Part shown: positions 14,310-28,300 of the stretch, one piece after another
Layout of the letters: each line of letters begins with the position of its first letter
Position numbering within the stretch: the first letter of the stretch is position 1
NCBI RefSeq assembly: GCF_024713945.1
Contig: NC_134684.1
Location: forward strand, 4,365,405-4,429,404
Source: Dermatophagoides farinae
Taxonomy: Eukaryota > Arthropoda > Arachnida > Sarcoptiformes > Pyroglyphidae
Length of the DNA stretch: 64,000 bases
Direction: 5' to 3'
Made by a program: the position numbers and the translations under genes
Notes under the pieces: generated by a model
What the model was told of the DNA's origin: nothing
The model's database searches: none
What the model saw: the letters and a program-made list of their open reading frames with translations, nothing else

Positions 14310-17300
14310 AGTCGATCATTGAGCCATGAATTATTTTCTTTCGGTCTATTTGTGTTTGTTGGTTATTGTATGGTCTAAATAAGTGAAAACCTTCGACCTT
14401 CACCAATTTTTCCTTATTTCTTTTCATTTTCATTTCACATTTCATTTTTCTCTCTTTACCTGCTTCTATGGAATCCGATTTTGTCCATTGATCACTGAAT
14501 CCATTATTCTTCTACCAAAGTATTGTGTGATTGTCACAAAACTTTTTTTTGTTGTTATTTGAAAGAAAAATGCAATGAATACATATTTTTTCTAATGGTT
14601 CGAAAAATGGTATCGTTTTCGTTTTGAGGATTATCATTTTAGTTTCGGTTATTGATATTCAATCTTTTCAATAGCAAAAAGTTTCGTTATTCATCATCAT
14701 CATCATCATCATCATAGTGAATAATAAATGCTTTTTTCCTTCAAACATCATTTACATGAATATTTGAATACTTGTTTACATAACTGATAACTGATAAGTG
14801 ATAATAATAATTTAATCTCATGTGTTGTGCTATGGGCAAGCCGGAAAAAAAACCTGAATAATTTTCCACCATTTTAACTCTGTCATCTTCTCTTGGATCG
14901 TAAAATTTTGTTACTTACAAGATTTCTTATGTCCATGTCCATGCCCGTGTGTGTGTGTGTGTGTGTTTGCTCTTGGAATGAATATATTTTGAGACCGGTG
15001 ATCAATTGTGAAACAAACCATAAATCAGTTGTCGTTATTTGTTGTTGAATTGCCTTCATCGTTCATTCAATCATTGATTGTATACACAATGTATGTGTGA
15101 TTGTGTAAAGAAAACCTTAGTTTTTCTGATTCATTCATTTGTTCAGTATACATGTGTACAAACGATAGGAAAGATTTTCACACTTTTACATGAATGATAC
15201 ATTTGAAATGATTGAATTTGGATTCCTAATGTTATTATCATCATCAAATCATTGATTGTTTATCAATTTGATGATCATTTCTGACCATTCATATTCGTGA
15301 CCGAGATTATTATATTTTTAGTAGAAAAATTTTTCCAAGATGACACTCATATGAAGCAAGTAAATTATTTGACTTGATAAACATTTTGATTGGTCGGAAA
15401 AACATTTAGAGATTAAATTCATCATGCTTTATCGCAAGATCGAAATGTCAATGTCGATGTCGTCGTTTGTTCGACACACGTCTGTTAAGATTTCATCTTT
15501 TTTCTCTGTTTTTGGTTAGTTTGAAATTTATATGTATCTTGTTATCATCAGTGGATCCATTTATCCATCATTCAAGACTAAAATTTTACATCGTTATTCA
15601 TCAATACCAATGTCACCTTAAATGGAGTTTTCAATTGTCGTTGTTGGATGATTGGAAAATTTGGTTCCATAATAAACATAATTGGCAATTGGCCATATTT
15701 CATTTATCATTCTAGATTTGTTGAGAAGAAACCAAAAAGCACTTTAGTTCTAGATGATAATAAGTTTCAATCAAGTTTCGTTCAAATTGACAAGAATCAA
15801 TTGACAAAGAAAAAATTTGAAAATCTCTCTCTACTAATACATAGATTCCATTCAAAGATATGTATATTCGGTCTTGAGTAGAGAGAAAAAAATGATGCTC
15901 GAAGCAATGATAGGTTACTTTTTGCTTCATCCACCAACAACCAAAAAAATGATAGTTTATCGCCAAAAAAGATATATAAATGACATTAGAATTGAAATTC
16001 GATAGGTGCTGCTCTGTGTTTATGGGGGATTACATGGAAAATTTCTTTCCTGATTACAAATTGACCACATTACGAAGGCATGGATAAAAGATTTGATTTT
16101 AATTGCAATTGAACTGAATTTCAAAGATTCGGAAAAAAATGTCCAACTTTTTTGAACTTAAAAACTTATTTAATATAAATAAGGATAATGATGATGTGAA
16201 CATTTTTCACATTGAGGAATGCCTAAATCTTTCCGACATTTTTCTTCCAATGCAAGAAGCTACGATAATCGTTTTGATTCAAACTATGCATTGATGAGGA
16301 GCTGTTTTTCTATCATTAACTCGATTATTTCGCCGGCCAATGATTACTTGGTCATTTGTGGCTGTGCCCATCCGATTCGATCTAATGTTTACCACAAAAC
16401 GAGAAAACATGAACAAATCCAAATCATCATCTTCATCATTATCATGTTTTTTGTTTTGTTTTGTTTTGTTTTTGTTTAGTCTTTCGGCTTTTTTGGTTGT
16501 CATAATTCACACACAGATGTTTGTTGTTTTTTCGGTTGATGATTAGATTTATCGTTTTTTCGTTTTCACTCTCTTTCTCTCTCTCTTTTCTCTGTGTCTG
16601 TGAAACGATTATTATTACACACACGTTGTGATGATTTTTTCGGTTTTTTTGCTGGTCAATGACGTGATTGCCACGTGTCATCGAGATCATCATCATTAAC
16701 GTATAGAGTGGTCATGCTGAAACGATGATGATGATGACACATGTTTTTTCACTTTGTATTTTCCAGGGAAACCACTAAACGAGATAAAACATGAGGTATA
16801 ATTACATTACATGTATGTTTAGTGTTTTTGTAACCACCAAAAATTTGCATTCAAATACAAATTTTGGTCAGTTTTCCAAATGACCTCGTTTTTAACTTTA
16901 CATTTTCTACAAGTTAAAATCATTATGATCATCATTAATTAATAGCAATAAAACAACATTATCCATGTGGAGTATTTATGTAATGTGTGGATGTTTATTT
17001 TATCAAATGAAAAAAACTTGCCGCACAAATACGCACATACGCAATATGGCGCCCTCGATCATCAAGTTTATATTACCACAAAATTTTGTAAATATAAAAA
17101 TATCATATCATTTACAATTCGTAACATTTTAACAAACAGCCAAACAATCAAATCCAATTCTATTTCGGTTCTAGTTGCGTTGTAATTGTTGTTGAAAGCA
17201 GGCCTGAATGTGTAAAATGTTTCATTTCACATTCTATTTTTCGCAGAATTCTGGTCATCATCATCGTCAAATGTTCATTCATTGAATTGAATTTGAGCAG

Positions 17301-20153
17301 CAATGATTTATTCTTTGAATCTTCATGTGTGTGTGACTAGATTCTTCCATTGAATAAACATGTAAAAGTCGAAATTCCATCAATTGGAATCATCTTCATG
17401 GTTTAGTTTTTCATCATCATCATGAATGAATGAATGAATGAATGAATGACTAGTGTTCATTCATTAATTTTATATATGCACATCATGGATATATTCTGAT
17501 GAAAGACAAATGAATAAATAAAAATCAAGAAAAACTTCCAGAGAATTTTCACAGTTGATAAAACACGCTAATGTTGATAAACGTGTGTGTGTTGTGTGTG
17601 TGTTTGTATCAATGAGTAAAACGCCTCTGTTTCTCCCATAGAATAACAACAAATTCAATTCACTTGATCAAGATTATATTATTACATTATTATTATTTGC
17701 AAATGTAATCTAATATTTCATCTTTTTTGCCACAAACTTGATGATGATAGACTAATGATAGGAATGAAAAGCAAAGTTCTTGTCTAGACTTATTGTTTGT
17801 TGATGAAGAATATTATGATGTAATCCAGTGTATTAATTCAACGCGAAAACATTTGTTGATCATAATCCGTGTTTGTTAAACGGTACTTTTTTTGTCTTGT
17901 TTCCTGTTATACTTCTCGAGTGTTTTCGTTTGGTTTTGTTTTCCGATTTTCAGTTCTAGGAAAATTGAATGTCCAAAACTTACTACCATATTCAGGAATG
18001 AATGAAAATGAATTCATCATTCACACACATGTCACATGTGTTTGTTTGCGGCTTTTAGTTCTAGTAATTTGATTCCATCATGTAGTTTTCGTTGTTGTTA
18101 TTGCTTTGGGTCATTATAATAAATTCAGATAACGCTGTACTGATGTTTATGAATGGTTCTATTGGGTTGTTTCTATTGTGTTATTGTTGATTTTTTTGCA
18201 TTGTTATGTATTGTATCGTTAACCCATTCGCTGAATAAAAAAGAATAAAAATTAGACTTGTGCGAAACCACCACCAAAAACCGATGTAATCGATGGGTAA
18301 TTTGAAACCAAAGGTTTAGTGAATGTCATCTGTCAAAAAAACAAACCTACGGCAAGACACACAGACACACACGTTTCACAATTGAATAATGATCACCGTG
18401 TTTTATAATCGAATGTCTTTCACGATCCTTCAGAATTCAGAATGAATTTGGTTACAGCTGAAACGAAAAACCTGAAACATTCACACTGAGTTTCAGAAAC
18501 CATTATCACTCCCACTTTGTATATGAAAAGCCTCCCAACTGAATAAAAATTGACTAAATGAAAGATAAGCTTCTTTTATAACGATCAAAATGTCGATCAG
18601 ATCGACACACACTCACTCAGTAGACCGATTATAGCCATTGTTGATTTCATAATCCGGATTTAAAAATGTAGACTAGAAAACCACATAAATTTTCCATGTT
18701 ATTACAATGAGAAATGTTCATGTCGCACACATACACAATATGCTGTGTGTGTGTGTTGTGTTGTGTTTGTTGGATAATAATGGTCCTTGTTGGTTGTTGG
18801 GTCCTTCTGCTTGCCTTGATACATAAACGTCCATTAATATAATTAGGTTTTGTTGTTGTTGTTGTTGTTATGAACCAGACTATAGTTGTATTGTCGCTAC
18901 AAAGCAAAGAAAATAAAGACATAAACTTCTTTTGTCTGATGGATTTTGTTCAATGGATCAGTTCATTCATATCGTGTCATACATAACATATTTGTGTTAT
19001 GTATACCACATATTCAAATGGAAATTCACATCATCATCATCATCATTATTCACGATAAAGTCAAGTTTGATCCAACACATACACACAATCATTATTCAAA
19101 CAGCTTCCGTTTGTTCAGCCATTCAAAGTAATTCTTCAGTTTTTTACTGCTGCCGCGTTTTCAAGGATTAATTGAGTCACTTTGTTGTACATAATATATG
19201 CACAACAACCAGGAAAAGTGTTGTTCAACCATAGATCAAATAATGATGGCGGTGAGAACATGGTCGCGCGTGAAATTTTGTCGACCAAAATGACATATGA
19301 CCGATGATCATTATGATGATCATGATGAACACACACATACACACACATATAGATAGTAAGAATAGTGTTAACCATTATCACATAGCAACATTTGATAATA
19401 ATAAATCATTGAAATTGTCGACTGTTGAGCTGTTTTTTATATCATAATCTATGTTAGATTAGATAGAATTCACCCGAATATAATGATGATGTAGGCAATT
19501 AAGTTGTTGACATCATCATCATCATCGTCATCATCACTAAAGCAACAACAAGAATGTTGAAAGTTGACTTTAAAAATGATTATGCAATGAATAAGTGATA
19601 ATTCTGGTAAAAATTAACAAGTTTTCTCATTGAAAAATGTTAAAACTCGACGAGTCTCGACGATATATAGAATATGGAGATTCAGAAGAACCATCATCAT
19701 CAGATATGCTGTTGTTACCACATACTGTGTTGCGAATATAAATTTCAAAATGAAAATCAGACCTTGATAATAATAATAATAATTGGTCAGATTTTTTTTC
19801 TGCACTTTTTCTGATTTTCATGAAAGTTTCTTCTCTCTTCAAAAACCTGGATCGGGGGTCACACACACTGCCTGGTCGGTAAGGTCGCCCGTCGAGATAT
19901 CTTATGTGGTTGTTGATTATTCAAAATCGGCTTTCTCTCTCCTGGTAGGACTTGAAATATTCTTGTTTTCAGTTGGAACTTTTTCCAACACAATGATTAT
20001 GATATATTTTAGTCAAGAAAACAACAAACAACAGCAATAATGATAATAATGATAATCGACAATCATTTTCATCTGAAGCCTTTTTTGTCATCTGTCAAAT
20101 TGATTCATTCAAGAAATAAATCAGTTAACTATAGTAGAATTAGAATAGAATGA

Positions 20154-20159
20154 TTTATT
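20154..20159 (-). terminator. Polyadenylation signal AATAAA
   Basis: A canonical hexamer on the minus strand, about 140 bases downstream of the stop of the 287-aa membrane-protein gene. Confidence 0.5.
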
Positions 20160-20296
20160 GTTTCAAATCTTTACCAAGCCATATTTTGTTATATGGAAAA
20201 ATTAAAGAATTTTAATAGAAAAAAATAGATAGATAGGTTAAAAGTTTTAAAAACAAGACAAACAACACACGCCAGTACTTTTCTCATTACTTTTGT

Positions 20297-21160
20297 TTAA
20301 TGATTAGAATTAGAATCATTGCCATTATGTGGATCATCTGATGAATTTGGATTGCGTGTTTTTTCAATAATTGACAGTAGTACCATGATAACAATCCAGA
20401 TAACGAATATCCAGACAGCAACGATAATACCACATTTTTCAGTTACACTTTCAATATGCCACCATTTTCTTTGTTCATTTCTATTGATGTTAAGTGGTCG
20501 CAATCGACGGCGACGATTACGTTTTCGGCCATTAGTTAGCATTTGCTCTGAACCTTCATCGTTGTCTCCATCATAATCGGTGGATTGTTCAGAGAGATCA
20601 CATACGAAAATAAAATCGTTTGATGATGGTGATGGGGGTGGTGCTAACGGAACATAAACATCATAGTCATCACTAAAATCAAGCTGATTCTGTTGATAAT
20701 TGAAATTAAAATCAGGATTTTCAAATCGATCATCATTATTGTTCATATCATTGTTATCCACTTCATGATCAGTCCCACCGGTAGCCATAACTGAACTTGC
20801 TTGAGGAACATGCGGAATTATTGTTTCACTTAAATCAAGAGTAGTTTGTGTTACATCAACATATTCCGGAAAGGCCACTGCGATGTCAAATTCATTAGCA
20901 TTACAACAGGGTGTACAACGTGGGCTGGATCGCCATTCTACATCATTATAATGCGTATCATTCGTATAATAATCAAGCCAACGAAATTCACGTGATATTT
21001 CACTTTCAGTTCCGATTCGTTCATCAAATTGACTAGATGTCTCAGCATATTCCGAAGGATCATTAATAATAAGCATTTCATTATCGCTGTTGTTGTTAGT
21101 GATGTCAGCCATTGTGGTTGTTGTAGTGTTGGTGGTGGCAGTGACTGTTTTTTGATCCAT
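20297..21160 (-). CDS. Single-pass membrane protein of unknown family, 287 aa
   Basis: An intronless reading frame from an ATG (initiator context CTCAATGG) to a stop. I do not recognise the family. The N-terminal ~220 residues are acidic, Asn/Asp/Thr-rich and probably disordered. They include a Cys pair (CTPCC, near residue 82), a Pro stretch (PLAPPPSPSS) and then a very basic NGRKRNRRRRLRP segment near residues 215-227. A hydrophobic segment (GIIVAVWIFVIWIVIMVLL) near residues 245-265 precedes a short Asn/Ser/Asp tail of about 20 residues. There is no N-terminal signal peptide, so a near-C-terminal anchor with the long acidic part in the cytosol and the basic patch beside the membrane is likely. 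A minus-strand AATAAA lies about 140 bases past the stop (20154-20159). It is transcribed opposite to the Gli/ci gene and ends up in that gene's upstream region. Codon use is mixed rather than repeat-driven, which supports a real gene. Confidence 0.7.
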   Translation of the reverse strand: MDQKTVTATTNTTTTTMADITNNNSDNEMLIINDPSEYAETSSQFDERIGTESEISREFRWLDYYTNDTHYNDVEWRSSPRCTPCCNANEFDIAVAFPEYVDVTQTTLDLSETIIPHVPQASSVMATGGTDHEVDNNDMNNNDDRFENPDFNFNYQQNQLDFSDDYDVYVPLAPPPSPSSNDFIFVCDLSEQSTDYDGDNDEGSEQMLTNGRKRNRRRRLRPLNINRNEQRKWWHIESVTEKCGIIVAVWIFVIWIVIMVLLSIIEKTRNPNSSDDPHNGNDSNSNH

Positions 21161-21174
21161 TGAGATTGATTCAA

Positions 21175-24100
21175 TAGTTTTTTATTATATATGAATGAAT
21201 TGTATGAATTCGAGTTTTTCGATGTAAGAAATAGATGAATTGATTGTGCAACATTTTACACTATTTTATATGATTTCTTGGTAAATTGTTGTCATAAATT
21301 TGGATTTGGATTGTTCCAATCAATTATATAGTAACAGTTCAGTAATTCATCAGTTGAATATTGCTTTTGTATATTAATTAATTAATTAATATAGTTGTTG
21401 TTTCATTCGAATATTTTTCTTCAATCGGTGTACTCGTTCTTTTGCTGGTGGTTGATCCATTGAGAGTTTCTGTTTTTTCTTCCTCTCTGGTTAAAATCAC
21501 ATAGATTGTTGGAGATTCTTCGCCACCTTCTTCGGATCAAATCAAACGGTTCGGTCATTACATCGATTGCCGATATACTAAAATCTATCTATATCTCATT
21601 ATTATTCATATATTATGGCGATATTGTTGTTGTTATCGATTCAACTTTTTCTTTTGTCTTTTCAAACGGCAAAATCTCACGCACACAGACAAAGCCAAGA
21701 AACCAAATGATTTTTCTTTCACATTTGTCGATTGAGTTTGTGTGACTAGCACACATCTGTAAAAATTGTCGAAAATATAAAACAGCACACACTAACACTA
21801 ACACTAACACACTAGTTTCTATTCTGGTTCAGTTTTTTTTCAAAATGTCTGGCCATGTAGAAAAGGTTTCCATAAACAATTTTTTTCGTTTTTCGCTTCG
21901 TTTCGAAACCCTTTTGGTTGTTTAATGTTTGAGGCAATTTTAAGTGTTCAAAGATCTTTCTTTCTTTGATTGTGATCACATGACCGACAATGATAATGAT
22001 GCTGCAAACAAAAAAAAAGTTGAACCATATGAATTTCATTCTTTGTACTTTTGTACTTTGATTTTGTTGGTTCGGTCATCATCATTTGAGTTTATGGTTT
22101 GCAAAGAACTGATAGTTTTCTCCAGTAATTATCATTCACAAACACACAACACCCAAATGATGCTGATATCCAAAATTTAACTCGAAAAAATTGGTAGTGA
22201 CGATTAGTTTTTCGCCGCCGTAAAACTCACATGCACATGGTGTTCAAACTGTTTTGTGAAAATTATCACTGATGGCGGCAACGTTTCAGTATGCGAACGA
22301 ATGAAGAACGAAAGAAAAATAGATTCATGTAACCCTTCAACTGACCTTTCGTTGTTTTGCTTTTGTGTTTTGTATTCATAATTTATGTCATCGTTAACAT
22401 TTTTTCGTTTTTTGTGGCTAATGCTGATATACTGATGATAATAATAATTTTAAAATTTTCACACAACAAATTCCGATTGATTTGAAAGAATTTTTTTCTT
22501 CCAAATATCAAATGTTGTGTCGGGCGTCACCAGTGTGTATGTACATGTGAAAGAGAAAAAACACAAAACTATACGCCCATTCTTATCATTTCATAGTTAA
22601 AAAATAGAAACAGTACTGAGGTACTGCGTGTGTGTGTATTAGTATAATACACGATGTATATAGCTAACCAAACACATTGAACATAAATTCATCATTCATC
22701 ATCATTTACACTATATATGTAGTGCGCACACACACACACACACACAAATACTTTCAAAAAAGATACACATATTGCACACACATACATACAAGGCGCTATA
22801 TGCGAATTGGGTGCTATATATTGCCCTTTCTCATTATGCAATTCTTCTTTCTTCTTGAATTCAATTGAATCTTGGTCAATCTATATATAGTGTTTCGATA
22901 AAGTTATCAATGCAATGTTTTTCTTCTTTTTCTTCAAATTTCAATTTACCGGTTTTTTATTGAAAATCAAACAAACAAACAGACAAACAAACAAACAAAA
23001 CGAAAAAATGCTAATAAAACGCAATAAATCATTTGTTGTTTTTTGGTCAAAATTTTTATTTTGGGCTTCATTTTCCATTCATTTTCATTCTTTATCTGGA
23101 TAATGATGATATTCATTGAATTGTTTGCTTTGTTTGTTTAAAGCTTTTGTTGTTGTTAACGATTTTTTCTTCACTTGTATGACATGTTGTTGTTTTGAAT
23201 AAATTATTACATTATATCTAATACATTGCACACATCATCTCATCGTTGTGAAGAATTGATGCGAAAAAACAGCAACAACAACAACAACAACAACAACAAA
23301 GATTTCGTGACTCTGAATAAGATTATGATATGATGATGAACAAGGAAAAAACAAGCATTACCTGTGTGTGTGATATAACTTTTCTCATTTTGTTATCTTT
23401 GAATAAATACTTTTTTTTAGAAAAAAAGTGATACTTTTCTCCATCAATCTTGCCTAGAATGGTATTTATTTATTCCAGTTGGTTATATTATTTTGGCCAT
23501 TTCAATTTATTTGTGATTATCGATTTCTCGAGATTCCAGTTTATTTGATTCACTAAAAAAATGATTGAATGATTTCATCTGGACTTGAACAATCTGTATT
23601 TGTTGTTGTTACGACCATCATCGTTGTTGTTGATTTGTTTTTTATTATTCATTGTAATCACCATCATCATCATTCGGAATTAACATAATTTTTCGACGCT
23701 GATGTTTGGCACGCACACAAAACACACGTTATGAACCTTGGAAACTTTTCATCGGCTTCACCAATGATGATTTGCAGTTGGAATTTTTTTTTATTTGACC
23801 TATACACGGGTACCTTTGGTGATTCACAAGTGATCGTGTGTTTGTTTATTCGTTTTTTGTTTGTTTGTGCATGTGTATGTGATCAGAATTTGTAATTGTG
23901 TTATTCAAGATTTGTGTCGATTGTCATCTGGCTAGCTTCAGCTTCTGTTTTAAGATTTGTGAAACAAGATGTTTTGATTTTCTGGTTTGTTTTTTGTTGT
24001 TGTCCAATTGTCCAATGAAAAATGATTTGATTGTAATAAGCAAGAATAAGAATGAAATTTGTAACAACAGTGACAATCATTGTATTGTGAAAGACTGACA

Positions 24101-25154
24101 ATGATTGAGAATGATGATGATGATGATGGTTTGAATTTATTATTTTTTTTTTCTTATTTCTTATTCCATTTGAATGAATGTTGAGTTTCGAACAAATTGG
24201 AAATGTTCATACTGTTCACTTGCTTGTTTGTCTAACAACATTATTTATTATTCATGATGATGATATGGTGATTCTATCCATCTTTCTACCAACGAAAACA
24301 AAGTCAAACCGATTTCATTTTTGAAATCTGAATGAATCTATTCTTCTGTTTGGTTGTGGAGGGCCAATTTGTATTCGCGGTTGAATGAATTATGGCAAAT
24401 TATCACCGGCCATGGGCTATTTTCATTTTTCGATCGGTCCCTTTTTTTCTGTGTTGAACCTTGTACGAAGAGAAAGAAATTCAATGAATTCAATGAATAC
24501 AATTGAATCTCATTCATCATTTCGATTCGCAGACAATCGAATTCTATAGTCCCATCCTATAGTGATAACTTTGAATTAATTGAATTCTTTCTTTGAAATT
24601 TAGAATTTCCATTGTTTAATTACATAATACATAATGATATTACTGTGGATTATTGTGGATTTGGAAGAAACACATTGTCTTTTCGTTTGATGCACGTGTG
24701 CATAAGTAATAAACAGTAGCCAGTAGTAGTGTATTGATTGAGTATTGTATCGCGAAACTTTTGGAATTTGTTTGTTTGTTGTCTATTGTTATTGCTGTGT
24801 ACCTGGCACCACAGGTTCTTTTATTCTTGCAGAAAAATCATAGAAAAAAATGATTTGAACAAAATCATCGATCAAATAAAATCATTCGATTCTGACAACC
24901 AATCAAAAACAATTGTTTTGGCTGTCTGTGCCTGACTCGATGATGATCATTACTACCTTTTTCCTTGAGTTTTGATGTAATATTTTTCTGTTTTGGAGAT
25001 GAAATCAAATGTTTGTGTTGTTGTTTTTTTATTTCCATAAATGTTTTGGATACCAGTTTGGTTTGTTTGTTCAATTCAACATTGTGATGGACAACTTTAT
25101 TACTTGATTAATCAATCAGCTAATTGATCAAATTTTTTTTCTTTCTCATTGCAG
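21175..25154. other. Non-coding region upstream of Gli/ci
   Basis: No coding exon can be supported. It holds short simple repeats: ACTAAC repeats at 21791-21812, (CA)n at 22729-22746 and (CAA)n at 23272-23299. The end near 25130-25154 is a T/C-rich tract closing in TTGCAG, a good splice acceptor for the exon carrying the Gli/ci start codon. Confidence 0.5.
23272..23299. repeat. (CAA)n microsatellite
   Basis: Nine or so CAA triplets in non-coding sequence upstream of the Gli/ci gene. Confidence 0.8.
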
Positions 25155-25338
25155 GTAGCACAGCGAAATTTTTGATGGATAACATCTTGCGATTATCAAA
25201 AATTTATTGATTTTTTGGCTAATAATGGATTATGAAAAAAAATCATTTACATAATCATCATCAATTAATTTTTCTATTCGACCAAATCATACAAGAATCG
25301 ATTGATTTTCGTCATTTGAATTTGTTTTGACTCTCAAT
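25155..25338 (+). other. ci: 5' UTR part of the first Gli/ci coding exon
   Basis: A strong pyrimidine tract and CAG acceptor end at 25154, so this exon is probably internal and joined to an upstream non-coding exon. It has an 11-codon upstream ORF beginning at 25175, and an in-frame TGA at 25303-25305 precedes the ATG at 25339. The in-frame stop makes that ATG the likely start for this transcript. Short upstream ORFs commonly reduce translation, but the effect here is not known. Confidence 0.5.
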
Positions 25339-28300
25339 ATGGAACCCCATTTTGGTAAGTTTTCCTTTCACCCATTTTTCCAAAAAAGATTGCATACATA
25401 AAAACCATTCTTAGTTGATTTGGTGTGATCATTGCAAGACATACATATGAAATGAAACTTTAGTGAATAAATATAGGATTTCCATTTTTCAATTTGTCAG
25501 TGAAGGAAAGAAAATGATAAAATTTAATTAGCAAACACACTAGCATCATGATATTCGTGACGCTTCATTCGCATTGATTATAGCATCATTCTCGAATCAA
25601 TCTATCGATCACGGGTGGTGAATAGACACGAAACACAATGTCTTAATTTTCTTTTCCTCATATGCCATCATTCTCACACACAAACACGATTCTAACACAC
25701 GATTATCGATATTCGAGGATATCGAATGAATCAATTTTTTCTCTCTTCTGCGGCCATCGTTTTCCACAGAGAACAGAGAGAAAGAAAAAAATGGCTTCTG
25801 GCTTTTTGACTTTTTTTCATCATCATCATCATGGATTCAGCTTTCACTATCTTTAGGACTGAGTATTCTTTCTTAGTCACTGTTTTTGGTTGTATCCATC
25901 CATCATCAATGATGATTATGGATTGGGTTGAATCCAATTCAGTTCATATTCTCGAATCACAAGAACAATTTGTTCGTGCAAAAAAACGAGAAAAGTCGAA
26001 CATATCGAATCAATGCGAGAGGTGAAAAAGGTGAAGAAGGTGAAGAAACAGCAAAAATTTGTTTTTTCTTTGGCGAACAGGTGGTTGACTGATGATGATG
26101 ATGATGGTCATGGCCATGGCGATGCTGAATAGTGAATGGTGTGGCGGTCAATCAAGTCGATGACCAAATATAACAAGCTCAACAACCTACCCGAGCTACC
26201 TTATCCTCATCATTCTCCAATGATGAGGATGGTGATGGGCCACATCTTGGTTTTTTTTCGTTAAAAATCAAGTCTATCGAAGTCATTTCTTCATCTTCAA
26301 TTCGAAGGGTCTTTTTGAATCACCATTCGTGATATGTTGTTGTTGTTGTTGTTCGGTTTGCTTGATTCGAGATAAATAAATTAGTTGGGAGATTTTTTTC
26401 TTGCTTGATTTATGAAATGAAAATTAGGCAGCAACAAACTTTGTGTACATTTTTTTAATAAACATATATGGCTTGAAGCCATCATCATCATGATTGGCCG
26501 CTCTTCACCGGGTAATCATCAGGATGATGGTGATTTTGATGTCTTTATTATTGTTGTTATTTGAAAATGCCCATTAGTACTGGTTGGATATTTATATGAG
26601 AAAAAATGATTTTTCAATATTTGCAAATTGCCATTTGAGGATTTATTAAAATTTTTTTTTTCATTTACATCACTTAGGTTTACCATTCAATAATGGAACA
26701 GCTGCTGCTTCTACTACCACGGCCTTTCCATTGGTACTTCCCATTGATCAACGTACACACGAAGGTAAGAAGCATGGTTTTCTGCTTTTTGTTGTTGTCG
26801 TTCTTGTTAAATTCATTATCGCATCATTTTCATTACATTGCAGATTAATTAATTTTTCGGTCTTGAAGACCTGTTTGTGTTAGTGTGTGTAATTAATTGA
26901 GACTGAATCGAGAATTCGATAGAGATGTTTTGAGAGATTTTTTATTTTGCATGACGAAATCTATAATCCACAGTGCTTAGTGATTTATCGATCCAACGCA
27001 ATGATGATAACTTTTGTTTCATAATTCTTATGTTTTTCTATTCAAAAAGGTCGTTATAATCTATGGAGTTCATTATCGGCCGCACCACATCATCCTATCC
27101 ATCACCATCATCATCATACGAATGGTGTTACATCGCCAACATCTCCAGCACCGGCAACGGCGGCAGCAGCTGCCGCTTCCGTTGCGTATGCAGCAGCAGC
27201 AGCATCGGCAGCTGCTGCTGTAAGCCGTTTGTCACCATATGATCATCATGGATTCTATCCATCACCATTTCATCATCCTCATAATCATCTTAATCATCAT
27301 CTGCATCCGGCACATCATCATCATCATCATCATTCAAATTCGCATTCGGCGGCGGCTGCTGCTGCAGCAGCGGCAGCAGCTGCAGCCGCTGCCGCTGCCG
27401 CATCCAGTCCAACAGCCCTTTCACTTCGTGGCCTATCAAGTCCAGGTTAGTTTCATTGTTTGTTTGAATTTCGTCATGATATATCGAGTAACATAATAAC
27501 GAATAACGCCCGGGCAATGGATTTTCATTAATCAAGTGAAACAAAATGCCTGCCCATTGTCGAAGATGATCTAGGTTTTTCGTTTTGCTAATTAAAAACC
27601 AAAATAACAATCTTGCACGAATGAAATTTCAATGTAGCAAAGAAAGGCTCCACCTTTTTGTTTTTTTGTGGGCAAAATCAATGAAGAAAAAATTAACGAA
27701 TGATGAATCCGGATTTGAGGAGCGGTAGTGTTTTTTTTTTGTTTGTTTCCATTTTCCATATTCATCTCCATGTCGTGTGAATGTGCACGTTTTTTTTCCT
27801 TTTTCAAAATATGTTGGTTGCCCTAGTTTCAAGTCAAGTTTCTATTGAAACCACACCTCTATTCTCCTCTCTATTGTTTGCAAGACAAAAGTATTTGAGT
27901 CTAATTGAAAAATTCTTTAGATTGAATAATTTTATCATATCATCATCATCGTTGCACGAATTCCAGAATGTCAACCATATCAATGATGATTCGATCAAAT
28001 CTATTGAATCTAGATACAAACATCTTTATATTTGACATGAGAATGGTGATGAGCTGTGTATAATCATATTTTGACAGGTATCATCACCATATGTTGTTGT
28101 TGATAGATAGATAAGATTGATTTCGTTATTCACGGGTGGAGTTGTTTTTGTCCGTCTGTCGTCCATCATTATCATGTCTTATTTAAAGTTTTTGAAAAAC
28201 AATTTGCGATAGTCCATTGGTCATCACCAACGTTTTGAAGATAATTGAAAATCATTGATGAGTTGAAAGATGAAAGTTTTTTTCTTTTCTTCAAAGATTG

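Larger units (their letters stand above)
11761..20150. other. Non-coding region, no supportable gene
   Basis: There are no convincing coding exons. Frames such as those near 12.5, 13.2 and 15.5 kb show no recognisable domain or codon structure. The region contains many simple repeats, including (CGT)n at 14289-14309 and (GT)n at 14113-14136. If the first-exon hypothesis at 11.3-11.8 kb is right, this is part of a roughly 13-kb intron. Confidence 0.45.

Noticed and set aside
15467-15966. Overlapping short frames near 15.5-15.9 kb
   Set aside because: Overlapping on both strands and low complexity; none has an initiator or domain.
27290-27610. Minus-strand frames opposite the Gli/ci His/Ala exon
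   Set aside because: Shadows of triplet repeats (CAT and GCC runs) of the plus-strand exon, giving D/L-rich artefacts.
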